A stretch of 5,984 nucleotides of DNA from Candidatus Krumholzibacteriia bacterium (GTDB taxonomy: Bacteria; Krumholzibacteriota; Krumholzibacteriia; LZORAL124-64-63): the NCBI GenBank assembly GCA_030590265.1, contig JAUUYW010000225.1, forward strand, positions 1 to 5,984. Direction: 5' to 3'. A model generated the notes under the pieces. That model was not told where the DNA came from. It ran no database searches and saw only the letters and a list, made by a program, of their open reading frames with translations. Positions within the stretch are counted from its first letter, which is position 1. Every line of letters starts with the position of its first letter. Positions 1 to 5,780 of the stretch are shown here, piece after piece. The translations under genes were made by a program, and so were the position numbers.

Positions 1-559
1 AAACCGCGTCGTTGGTTGCCAAATCACTGGTGGTGATTTCCCGGATCATTCTTTCATACTCGCGCCCTTGGTTTTTGGCGTCCTTGATCACCTTGCCGGC
101 ATGGGCTTCATCACTTTCAGCGAAGGCTTCACGAGTGCGACCGAATAGCTCACTGACCACAGCGGTTGGTTCACCCAGCCACTGGCGATACAAATCCTGA
201 TCCACGTTCTCCGGTTGCATTGCCTTGACTTCATGAACGTTCTTGATGTAGTCGCCGAGGCGTTCGCCGTCCTTCACCACATTCATGAAAATCAACGCCG
301 AAGGAACCTCAGCCCGGGAGCCTTTCACCGACAAACGGGATACCACCCGCCGACGAATTTTGCGCTCCAGATGGTTGATGCGTTTGTCGCGGTCGTAAAG
401 CTTGGTCTGGGGGTCGGTGTCCGGGAGTCCCTCCACCACCACCCCGCTGGCGTAGGTGAACATGGATTCGGCCAGTTCCAGCATTTCGCCGATTCTGCCC
501 ACGAGCATATTGCTCCAATTGTCTTCTTTGAAAAGATCCAGGAATGATCCGAAACCCAT
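1..559 (-). CDS. PhoU-domain protein, 3' end cut by window edge
   Basis: The minus strand is open from an ATG at 557-559 to the window edge, giving 186 codons and no stop. A GGGAGGA ribosome binding site (566-572) lies 6 bases before the ATG. The protein is mainly helical and matches the PhoU family. Around residues 56-72 it has DRDKRINHLERKIRRRV, the usual PhoU helix with N-x-x-E and basic IRR. At residues 97-105 it has DGERLGDY, the conserved D-x-E-R-x-G-D metal-binding motif. Family knowledge: PhoU proteins are cytoplasmic, form three-helix bundles that bind metal clusters, and restrain phosphate uptake or signalling. The gene begins 33 bp after the stop of the Na+/phosphate cotransporter, so the two are very likely cotranscribed. 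Some cotransporters of this class carry a PhoU domain fused to their C-terminus; here it appears to be a separate protein. I infer a transporter regulator rather than the Pst/PhoR-linked PhoU. No stop or C-terminus can be judged. Confidence 0.88.
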   Translation of the reverse strand, partial: MGFGSFLDLFKEDNWSNMLVGRIGEMLELAESMFTYASGVVVEGLPDTDPQTKLYDRDKRINHLERKIRRRVVSRLSVKGSRAEVPSALIFMNVVKDGERLGDYIKNVHEVKAMQPENVDQDLYRQWLGEPTAVVSELFGRTREAFAESDEAHAGKVIKDAKNQGREYERMIREITTSDLATNDAV

Positions 560-592
560 GAGGCTTCCTCCCAATGAAATCCAAAGCCGCCC

Positions 593-1771
593 TCAGGACG
601 CCTTCAGCAACTTGTCGATCAATACGAACAGCAGAGGCATCACAAAGAACACCCCAATCATGTAGAGAATGGCGTAATACTTTTTTTCAGCGGTGGCAGC
701 CGCCAAAGCGGTCGCCAAACGCAAGGGGATACGGCGGACTGCCCCTATTGGGTAAATGATGAGGATACCCGAGATGTTGAACAGCAAGTGAACCAGGGCC
801 ACCGTCACCGCGCCGGGTGTGCCGGTCATGGAGGCCAGCAGGGCGGTCACCGTGGTGCCGATGTTGGCGCCGAGAGTGGCTGCAAAAGCTGATTCCAGAG
901 GCACAATGCCGGCACCAATCAGTGGCACCAGCAAGCTCGTGGTGATGGAACTGCTCTGCACGCCCACCGTCACCAAAAGCCCGATGAGCATGGCCGCCAT
1001 GCCGCTCTTGCGCAGGTTCTGGGTGAAGGCTCCTTCAGCCTGGTCCAGGACCAATTTTTTGAGGACCTTGGTCAGAAAGGTCAGAGCGAAGAAAATTCCC
1101 GCCAGGGCAACAATGACCATGATGATAACCACAAAGGTGTCGTCCAGGCCTGTGTCCTGCAGCAGGTGCTTGACCTGTTTCACCACCGGTTTAACGGCAG
1201 CTTTGACAGGATTAGGGAATTTGGTTCCATCGGTGCCCACGAGCATGGTGCTCAACCAGGTGGCGGATTTTTCCAGGAAGTGAGTGGATTGCTCAATGGG
1301 AAAAATGATGGCGATGCTCATCAAATTAAAAAAATCGTGCATTGTGGCCCCGGCAAAGGCCCTTTGAAATTCGGTTCTCCGGTTCATGGAAGTCATGGCC
1401 ACCAGGGTGTTGGTGACGGTGGTGCCCATGTTGGCGCCCATGATGATGGGGATGGCGCCGGTGACGGTCAAAACCCCACCGGCGACCATGCCGACGATAA
1501 TACTGGTGGTGCTCGATGAACTCTGGATCAGGGAGGTGGCCAGCAAACCAATCATGAGGCCAATAACCGGATTGGTAGTGGTGGCAATGAGTTGTTCGCT
1601 GAAACCCTTTCCGGCCATCTTGAAGGCGCCGCCGAACAAGGCAATGGCCAAAAGGAAGATGTAGAGCAAACCGGCCAGGATAACGATGTTCAACAGGAGG
1701 CCCAATGGGGAGACGGGCGACCCGGAGTGTGGGGCTGTCTCGTCGGCACGAGATTGCAGATGGTCGGCCAT
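593..1771 (-). CDS. Na+/phosphate cotransporter (NptA/SLC34-like family)
   Basis: A 392-residue inner-membrane protein that should couple inorganic phosphate import to sodium. It shows the inverted-repeat signature of the Na/Pi cotransporter family: a QSSSSTTS block at residues 83-90 followed by GANMGTTVT at 112-120, then QSSSITTS at 272-279 followed by GANIGTTVT at 301-309. In SLC34-type proteins these paired QSSS motifs form the substrate and sodium site. Hydrophobic segments lie near residues 23-46, 67-82, 90-111, 147-158, 213-236, 258-272, 278-292, 320-341 and 366-387, with a soluble loop around 160-210. I chose the ATG at 1769-1771 because AGGAG precedes it by 4 bases and family similarity starts soon after it. 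The frame stays open upstream to 2002, but that 77-residue extension looks like no transporter. There is no fused C-terminal PhoU domain; the protein ends after the last membrane helix, and a PhoU gene follows at once. The name nptA would be reasonable, but the family has several subgroups. Confidence 0.92.
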   Translation of the reverse strand: MADHLQSRADETAPHSGSPVSPLGLLLNIVILAGLLYIFLLAIALFGGAFKMAGKGFSEQLIATTTNPVIGLMIGLLATSLIQSSSSTTSIIVGMVAGGVLTVTGAIPIIMGANMGTTVTNTLVAMTSMNRRTEFQRAFAGATMHDFFNLMSIAIIFPIEQSTHFLEKSATWLSTMLVGTDGTKFPNPVKAAVKPVVKQVKHLLQDTGLDDTFVVIIMVIVALAGIFFALTFLTKVLKKLVLDQAEGAFTQNLRKSGMAAMLIGLLVTVGVQSSSITTSLLVPLIGAGIVPLESAFAATLGANIGTTVTALLASMTGTPGAVTVALVHLLFNISGILIIYPIGAVRRIPLRLATALAAATAEKKYYAILYMIGVFFVMPLLFVLIDKLLKAS

Positions 1772-1775
1772 GGAA

Positions 1776-1780
1776 CTCCT
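1776..1780 (-). promoter_or_regulatory. RBS deciding the start of the Na/Pi cotransporter
   Basis: The minus strand reads AGGAG followed by TTCC and then the ATG at 1771. This supports the internal ATG over the upstream one at 2002. The 4-base spacing is short but usable. Confidence 0.55.
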
Positions 1781-1876
1781 GATGTTCCCCAGCTGGGAAA
1801 ACGGTTTCGAGAGTGAAATTTCGGAGATTCCAAGAGTAATCCGGAAGCCTCCGCTGCTGGACCGGCAATCGCGCAA

Positions 1877-1906
1877 AAGGTAAGGTCTGGGCAAAAACAT
1901 GGTCAA
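1877..1906 (-). promoter_or_regulatory. Possible sigma70-type promoter for the phosphate transporter operon
   Basis: On the minus strand, TTGACC (1901-1906; 5 of 6 to the -35 consensus) is followed after 18 bases by TACCTT (1877-1882; 3 of 6 to the -10 consensus). It would give a leader of roughly 100 bases before the ATG at 1771. The -10 match is poor, so this is only a candidate. Confidence 0.28.
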
Positions 1907-2110
1907 GATAAAAAGCTGGAACCCATACTCTGGGCCTTTCCTGTTGGGCAGGTTTTTCCCCCAGGTGGAGGGATTGTGCCCAGTTTCCAGCCACAACTCC
2001 AAAGTGAGATAATCACCTTTTCAAGCCAGGGAAGGCGTCAAACCCTCTGCACAAGGGCCCTGAACCATTTGTTGTTCGGAGTGCAAAAGATCCCTAATTC
2101 GGCCTCCTTT

Positions 2111-2149
2111 TTGCAATGATTGGGAAATGACCGAAAAATGGGTTATGGT
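2111..2149 (+). promoter_or_regulatory. Weak promoter-like boxes upstream of the deformylase operon
   Basis: Two overlapping weak pairs are seen: TTGCAA (2111-2116), 17 bases, AAAAAT (2134-2139); and TTGGGA (2120-2125), 18 bases, TATGGT (2144-2149). Each box matches consensus at 4 of 6 positions. Either would give a short leader ending at the ATG at 2204. Neither is strong enough to assert. Confidence 0.22.
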
Positions 2150-2186
2150 GGGGGCAGTTCCTTACCGTCTGAAACTCCATTTTTGC

Positions 2187-2193
2187 AAGGAGG
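2187..2193 (+). promoter_or_regulatory. RBS of the deformylase gene, overlapping a palindrome
   Basis: AAGGAGG is a near-perfect Shine-Dalgarno sequence. It lies 10 bases before the ATG at 2204 but only 1 base before the in-frame ATG at 2195, so it selects 2204. Its 3' half is part of the 10-base palindrome AGGCATGCCT (2191-2200). Confidence 0.7.
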
Positions 2194-2203
2194 CATGCCT
2201 GCC

Positions 2204-2761
2204 ATGTCGATTCTGAAGGTCGCCCGTATGGGGCATCCCGTTCTGCGCCAAAAGTGCCAAGCCATCGATCCCAAAGCCATCACTGGACCCGAAATCCAGC
2301 GTTTGATCAGGGATATGTTTGAAACGATGGGTGAATACAGTGGTGTAGGTCTGGCCGCTCCCCAGGTTCATCAACCTGTTCGCCTGGTTATCGCAGGCGG
2401 CGAAGAAGATGAAAACGGTCGATCCATGTTCCGGGTGCTGATCAATCCTGAGATCACCGTCCTGAACGAGGAAGAACAACTCGGCATGTACGAAGGTTGC
2501 CTCAGTTTGCCCGGCATGCGCGGATGGGTTGAACGCCCGGAAGCCATTTCGGTCAAAGCCTACAATGAAAAGGGTCAGCTGGAAGAGTTCACTTTGGAAG
2601 GATTCCCCGCGGTGGTTTTGCAGCATGAATGTGACCTTCTCGACGGCATCCTTTACGTGGACCGCATCGAAGACATGACCCGATTCGCCTATGATGAGGA
2701 AGCCACGCGCTACCTCGATACGGCGGATGAGGAAGATAACGACGAGGAGGCGGAGGAATGA
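2204..2761 (+). CDS. def: Peptide deformylase family protein with altered HExxH motif
   Basis: A 185-residue protein of the usual peptide deformylase length. Active enzymes remove the formyl group from the initiator methionine of nascent proteins, using Fe2+ or Zn2+ held by one Cys and two His. Motif 1 is intact as GVGLAAPQ (residues 47-54) and motif 2 as EGCLS (97-101, metal ligand Cys99). Motif 3 should read QHExDH but reads QHECDL (140-145). His141 and catalytic Glu142 are present, while the second His ligand is Leu145, codon CTT at 2636-2638, one base from CAT. The rest of that block (LDGILYVDRI) is normal. A very acidic tail of about 13 residues (from T173) ends the protein. The start at 2204 fits the AAGGAGG site and the family N-terminus (SILKVARMGHPVLR). 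It heads a likely operon; its TGA overlaps the next ATG as ATGA. It is either a catalytically changed deformylase-like protein or a normal def with a base error. Family assignment is near certain; activity is not. Confidence 0.9.
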   Translation: MSILKVARMGHPVLRQKCQAIDPKAITGPEIQRLIRDMFETMGEYSGVGLAAPQVHQPVRLVIAGGEEDENGRSMFRVLINPEITVLNEEEQLGMYEGCLSLPGMRGWVERPEAISVKAYNEKGQLEEFTLEGFPAVVLQHECDLLDGILYVDRIEDMTRFAYDEEATRYLDTADEEDNDEEAEE

Positions 2762-3135
2762 GCGCCAATAATCTGGCCCATATGATTTCAGCATTCAATT
2801 TGCGACGGTTTGAAGAAGCAGCAGCAGCCAGCGCCGAAGGACTGGCTGTGGCCCAGGGCCGTGACGAGGCCTTTTGGATGGGTTTGAACGAAGCCTGTGA
2901 GGGATTTGCCCTGGTGGATGAAAGCAAGTGGGCGCTTGCTGAGCGAAAACTTGTGGCGTCCATGCAAAAACTTCGTAATTTTGGCTTTCGGTACAACAAC
3001 TTCGAGGTGACGGCTGCCTTGGCGGGGATCCGCCTCTCCGTAGCGGAGATCAAAGCCGTGCGCCAAAAAGATAAACGTGTTTTTGACGTCTCCCTGCTGC
3101 CGCAGTTTCGCATGGCGGCCAGGGCGGACGACTAA
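2758..3135 (+). CDS. Small helical protein, remotely DUF309-like
   Basis: A 125-residue soluble protein, with no signal peptide or membrane segment and almost entirely helix-forming. Its ATG overlaps the deformylase stop (ATGA), and GAGGAGG (2744-2750) sits 7 bases upstream, so translation is probably coupled to the deformylase. The spacing of FN-x-x-RFEEA (residues 13-20), FWMGL (39-43), GFALV and a final KLVASMQKLR helix recalls the small DUF309 domain (FN-x-G-x-F-x-EAHE ... F-x-GL ... ALxLL). However, the hallmark AHExxE and the later His are absent, so this is at best a divergent relative; a TPR-like helical repeat is an alternative. mqnE follows 44 bp later on the same strand. I cannot give a function. 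The good ribosome site, coupling and coding-like composition make the gene itself likely real. Confidence 0.78.
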   Translation: MSANNLAHMISAFNLRRFEEAAAASAEGLAVAQGRDEAFWMGLNEACEGFALVDESKWALAERKLVASMQKLRNFGFRYNNFEVTAALAGIRLSVAEIKAVRQKDKRVFDVSLLPQFRMAARADD

Positions 3136-3149
3136 ATATTTCGACGAGG

Positions 3150-3174
3150 CGAGTCCCCGTCGGACGGGGGCTCG
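3150..3174 (+). promoter_or_regulatory. Hairpin immediately before the mqnE start
   Basis: An inverted repeat with 11-bp arms (3150-3160 and 3164-3174) and a CGG loop is complementary throughout, with one T-G wobble. It is very GC-rich. No T-run follows, so it does not look like an intrinsic terminator. Its 3' arm contains the only purine-rich stretch (GGGGG, 3166-3170) that could serve as the mqnE ribosome site, and it ends on the alternative GTG start at 3174. It could limit mqnE translation or act as an intercistronic processing or stability element; that role is inferred. Confidence 0.55.
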
Positions 3175-3179
3175 TGCTC

Positions 3180-4262
3180 ATGTTACCTAAGAAACATTCC
3201 CTTCAGGACATTGCCACCAAGGTTGAGGCCGGCCAACGTCTGAGCTATGACGATGGGCTGCGCCTGGCAACCAGTCCGGATTTGCCTGCTCTTGGTCTGT
3301 TGGCTCACCATGTCCGCCAGCGCCAACACGGTGATGCGGTGTATTACAACATCAACCGCCATATCAACCCGACCAATGTTTGTTACGTTGGCTGCGAATT
3401 GTGCGCCTATGCGGATGACCCCAATGCCGAAGGCACCTGGTCCTATTCCCCTCAGGAATGTGTGGAAATCGCCCGCCGCGACTGGTCTTCCGATGTGAGC
3501 GAATTCCACATTGTCGGCGGGTTGCACCCGCGTTGGAAATTCCAAACCTATCTGGATATTCTCAGCTCCCTCAAAGAGGCCTTTCCCACCGTGCACCTGA
3601 AGGCCTTCACCATGGTGGAGATCGATTTCCTGGCCAAGCTGGCCAAGCAGTCGGTGCCCGAAACCATTGAAAATCTGCGGACCGCCGGGTTGGACAGTTG
3701 CCCCGGTGGTGGGGCGGAAATTTTTCACCCCGATATTCGCACCCAAATCGCCTCCAAAAAAATGAGCGCCGAGCGCTGGCTGGAAGTCAGTGCCATGGTG
3801 CACGAAGCGGGTCTCAAGAGCAACGCCACCATGCTTTTTGGCCATGTGGAGAGCCCTGAACACTGGGTGGATCACTTGATTCGCCTGCGTGAACAACAAG
3901 ACATATCTGGGGGCTTTCAGTGTTTCATCCCCCTGGCTTTTCACCCGGCCAATACCAAGTTTGATCACCTGCCTGGCCCGGATCTGATCATGAAATTGCG
4001 CGTGATTGCCCTTTCCCGCCTTTTGCTGGACAACGTGCCGCATATCAAGGCTTACTGGGTGATGCTGGGGCGCGAAATAGCCCAACTGGCCCTGCGTTAC
4101 GGGGCCAACGATCTGGACGGAACCGTGGTGGACGAACGGGTGACTTTTGCCGCCGGTGGAGAAGCCGGCAAAGGAATGACCGTGGAGGAAATCCAGGAAT
4201 TCATTGCCGGAGTGGGCCTGCGTCCTGTGTTGCGGGATACTCTTTATAACAGGGTGGGATGA
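3180..4262 (+). CDS. mqnE: Aminodeoxyfutalosine synthase (radical SAM), menaquinone pathway
   Basis: A 360-residue cytoplasmic radical SAM enzyme of the futalosine route to menaquinone. MqnE joins 3-[(1-carboxyvinyl)oxy]benzoate to S-adenosylmethionine to make aminodeoxyfutalosine. The [4Fe-4S] motif is CYVGCELC (Cys68, Cys72, Cys75), preceded by NRHINPTNV. Further family blocks are GGLHP (113-117), the AFT-x-VEID segment (near 142-149), PGGGAEIF (175-182), NATMLFGH (215-222), FIPLAFHP (249-256), HIKAYWVM (288-295) and DLDGTVV near 311-317. The C-terminal RDTLYN is also typical. These blocks fit MqnE better than the related MqnC or CofH. The ATG at 3180 is chosen; a GTG at 3174 would add two residues. 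No clean Shine-Dalgarno is visible, and the start lies just after a strong hairpin. It is the third gene of the apparent deformylase operon, a link with no obvious biochemical reason. No other menaquinone gene is in the window. The coding sequence appears complete. Confidence 0.95.
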   Translation: MLPKKHSLQDIATKVEAGQRLSYDDGLRLATSPDLPALGLLAHHVRQRQHGDAVYYNINRHINPTNVCYVGCELCAYADDPNAEGTWSYSPQECVEIARRDWSSDVSEFHIVGGLHPRWKFQTYLDILSSLKEAFPTVHLKAFTMVEIDFLAKLAKQSVPETIENLRTAGLDSCPGGGAEIFHPDIRTQIASKKMSAERWLEVSAMVHEAGLKSNATMLFGHVESPEHWVDHLIRLREQQDISGGFQCFIPLAFHPANTKFDHLPGPDLIMKLRVIALSRLLLDNVPHIKAYWVMLGREIAQLALRYGANDLDGTVVDERVTFAAGGEAGKGMTVEEIQEFIAGVGLRPVLRDTLYNRVG

Positions 4263-4289
4263 AGAAAGGCCCCGGATTTCTCCGAGGCC
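4261..4289 (-). terminator. Intrinsic terminator of the exported-protein gene
   Basis: Read on the minus strand, arms of 9 bp (4281-4289 and 4268-4276) enclose a GAAA tetraloop; the stem is complete with one T-G wobble and is followed by TTTCTTC. This lies 15 bases beyond the stop of the exported-protein gene. On the plus strand the same stem has a C-A mismatch and no T-run, so it is mainly a minus-strand terminator. Its T-rich tail overlaps the mqnE stop codon (4260-4262). Confidence 0.68.
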
Positions 4290-4304
4290 ACCATTCGAAA
4301 ATTA

Positions 4305-4748
4305 TTACCGGTACATGGCTTTCATCTGCTGGAAGGTCACAGCTTCTTCGTCAACGGAACCGCAGTCAATGTTGTTCTCAAAGGACATGCTGACATCGTC
4401 CAGGCCTCCGGGATACGGGGAGACCAGGTTCAGGATGCCGGAAACGACAAAGCTGCCATCGAGAACCACGTCGAATAAGTCTGAAACCACGAGGGTTGGG
4501 TTGGGTCCGCCTTCATTCAGAAGGTGGATTTCCCCGGAAACCATAAGAACTTCAGCATTGTCACCATCGAGGACGGCTACATCATAGTACAGGTCCAGGA
4601 ATTCAGCAGAGCTGCGGAAGAAGATTTCCACATCGGTTGAGAAACCTTCGCAATTGCTTGAGGCATCCAGATGGGCGAAGTGAGTGGCCGAAGCCAAAGG
4701 CGGCAGCATGACCATCAGTACGGTACTCATTAACAGCAGGCGTTTCAT
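4305..4748 (-). CDS. Small exported protein of unknown function
   Basis: A 147-residue protein with a clear Sec-type signal peptide: MKR, a hydrophobic stretch rich in Leu, Met and Val, then PPLASA with likely cleavage after residue 21. The mature part of about 126 residues is acidic, contains alternating hydrophobic stretches that suggest beta strands (for example around 53-60, 66-75 and 85-110), and has two cysteines, Cys33 and Cys129, that could form a disulfide linking its ends. There is no lipobox Cys after the signal, so it is not a lipoprotein. The ATG at 4746-4748 has a strong GGGAGGG site (4755-4761) 6 bases upstream. It has its own terminator and a possible own promoter, so it is probably monocistronic. 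I do not recognise the family. A periplasmic or secreted beta-sandwich protein is plausible, but that is inference from composition. Confidence 0.82.
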   Translation of the reverse strand: MKRLLLMSTVLMVMLPPLASATHFAHLDASSNCEGFSTDVEIFFRSSAEFLDLYYDVAVLDGDNAEVLMVSGEIHLLNEGGPNPTLVVSDLFDVVLDGSFVVSGILNLVSPYPGGLDDVSMSFENNIDCGSVDEEAVTFQQMKAMYR

Positions 4749-4795
4749 TTCATTCCCTCCCAATTGGAGATGCATTGCAGGCGCAACGGCCCAGA

Positions 4796-4824
4796 ATGCA
4801 CACAATTTAGCACCTCATTGTCAA
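4796..4824 (-). promoter_or_regulatory. Candidate promoter of the exported-protein gene
   Basis: The minus strand has a perfect -35 box TTGACA (4819-4824). The -10 box is poor: GTGCAT after 17 bases (4796-4801), or TGCATT after 18. Transcription would start about 40 bases before the ribosome binding site. Confidence 0.35.
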
Positions 4825-4837
4825 TTTGTCCCTTGTC

Positions 4838-4866
4838 TTGACAGTTCGGCTTGAGTGCTGGACCAT
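4838..4866 (+). promoter_or_regulatory. Candidate promoter of the SDR-pyruvate kinase unit
   Basis: A perfect -35 box TTGACA (4838-4843) is followed after 17 bases by GACCAT (4861-4866; 3 of 6 to the -10 consensus). A start near 4873 would place the two upstream in-frame ATGs (4826 and 4865) outside the message, which supports the ATG at 4916 for the dehydrogenase. Confidence 0.4.
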
Positions 4867-4915
4867 GCGGGAAATACTAAAAAGACCCCAAAACTCCCTT
4901 CAAAGGCAGATTATC

Positions 4916-5749
4916 ATGACTTCAGAGCGTTCTCTCCGCGGTAAAACCCTCTTCATCACCGGGGCCAGCAGAGGCATTGGCAAAGCCATCGCCATGCGGG
5001 CGGCCAAGGATGGGGCCAACATCATCATCGCCGCGAAAACCACCACCGAGCACCCCAAGTTGCCGGGGACCATCCACACTGCCGCCGAGGAAATAGAAGC
5101 TGCAGGAGGCCACGCCCTGGCGGTCAAGACCGATATTCGTTTTGAAGATCAAGTTGCAGAAGCCATCAACACCGGGGCAGAGCACTTCGGAGGCCTGGAT
5201 ATTGTGGTCAACAACGCCAGCGCCATCAGCCTGACCGGCACCCTCGAAACTCCCATGAAAACCTACGATCGCATGTATGATATCAACGCCCGAGGCAGCT
5301 TCCTGGTGACCCAGAAGGCTTTGCCTCATTTGCTCAAGGCAGCCAACCCTCATGTGCTGAATTTGAGTCCGCCCCTGAATTTCGACGGCAAGTGGTTTGA
5401 AGGTTTTGCCGCCTATACCCTGGCCAAATACGCCATGAGCATCTGGGTGTTGGGCATGAGCCGGGAATTTGCGGAGCGCAAGGTGGCCTTCAATGCCCTT
5501 TGGCCCCGAACGGCCATCGCCACCGCCGCGGTGCGCAATCTTCTTGGAGGCGAGAAAGTGGTCAACGCCAGTCGCAAACCCGAGATCGTAGCAGAAGCGG
5601 CCTGGGCCATACTCACTCGTTCCAGCAGCGAGTGCACGGGAAATTTCTTTACGGATGAGGACGTTTTGACCGAAGAAGGTGAAACTGATTTCGATAAGTA
5701 CGCCGTGAATCCCGGCACGCCGCTGTTCCAGGATTTCTTCCTGGATTGA
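4916..5749 (+). CDS. Short-chain dehydrogenase/reductase, HSDL2-like
   Basis: A 277-residue classical-fold SDR oxidoreductase. The nucleotide-binding motif is TGASRGIG (residues 15-22), the NNAS motif starts at Asn99, and the catalytic set is complete: Asn124, Ser151, Tyr167 and Lys171 (YTLAK). Many stretches closely resemble the SDR half of eukaryotic HSDL2: KDGANIIIAAKT near 31-42, HPKLPGTI, VNNASAISLTGTLETP near 98-113, LNLSPPLN near 148-155, NALWPRTAIATAA near 193-205 and the C-terminal DFFLD. HSDL2 has a further SCP2 sterol-carrier domain; this protein stops exactly at the end of the SDR part. No basic residue in the first Rossmann loop clearly fixes NAD versus NADP use. The substrate is unknown; a lipid-derived carbonyl or hydroxyacyl compound is a guess from HSDL2. 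The ATG at 4916 fits family length and has a weak AAAGG site (4902-4906). Pyruvate kinase begins 31 bp downstream, probably in the same operon. Confidence 0.92.
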   Translation: MTSERSLRGKTLFITGASRGIGKAIAMRAAKDGANIIIAAKTTTEHPKLPGTIHTAAEEIEAAGGHALAVKTDIRFEDQVAEAINTGAEHFGGLDIVVNNASAISLTGTLETPMKTYDRMYDINARGSFLVTQKALPHLLKAANPHVLNLSPPLNFDGKWFEGFAAYTLAKYAMSIWVLGMSREFAERKVAFNALWPRTAIATAAVRNLLGGEKVVNASRKPEIVAEAAWAILTRSSSECTGNFFTDEDVLTEEGETDFDKYAVNPGTPLFQDFFLD

Positions 5750-5780
5750 TCGGCACCCAAAAAGCAAACAAGGTGAGGAC

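Larger units (their letters stand above)
1772..2203. other. Divergent intergenic region between transporter and deformylase genes
   Basis: These 432 bp separate two divergently read units and hold no gene that I can support. Open frames run through it on both strands but lack family resemblance and good ribosome sites. Visible content: a possible promoter for the transporter (1877-1906), weak promoter-like boxes for the deformylase operon (2111-2149), an 8-base segment at 2102-2109 complementary to the deformylase ribosome binding site, and small palindromes (AGGGCCCT at 2054-2061; GTGA-N5-TCAC at 2004-2016). No clear Pho-box repeat was found in front of the transporter. Confidence 0.7.

Noticed and set aside
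1326..1994. 222-codon minus-strand frame overlapping the transporter in another frame
   Set aside because: Its composition is dominated by His and Arg as expected from a shifted frame, and the overlapping frame has clear QSSS transporter motifs.
1772..2002. In-frame 77-residue N-terminal extension of the Na/Pi cotransporter
   Set aside because: It has no transporter-like sequence, and an AGGAG site precedes the internal ATG at 1771, where family similarity is about to begin.
2120..2203. Earlier starts for the deformylase at 2120 and 2195
   Set aside because: The AAGGAGG site at 2187-2193 lies inside the longer frame, is too close to 2195 and is usable for 2204, which also matches the usual family N-terminus.
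3183..4085. 300-codon open frame on the minus strand across mqnE
   Set aside because: It is antisense to a strongly conserved gene, is rich in His, Gln and Gly as mirror frames often are, and has no family resemblance.
3180..4262. MqnC or CofH identity for the radical SAM gene
   Set aside because: All share the CxxxCxxC core, but the GGLHP, PGGGAEIF, HIKAYWVM and DLDGTVV blocks with this C-terminus fit MqnE best.
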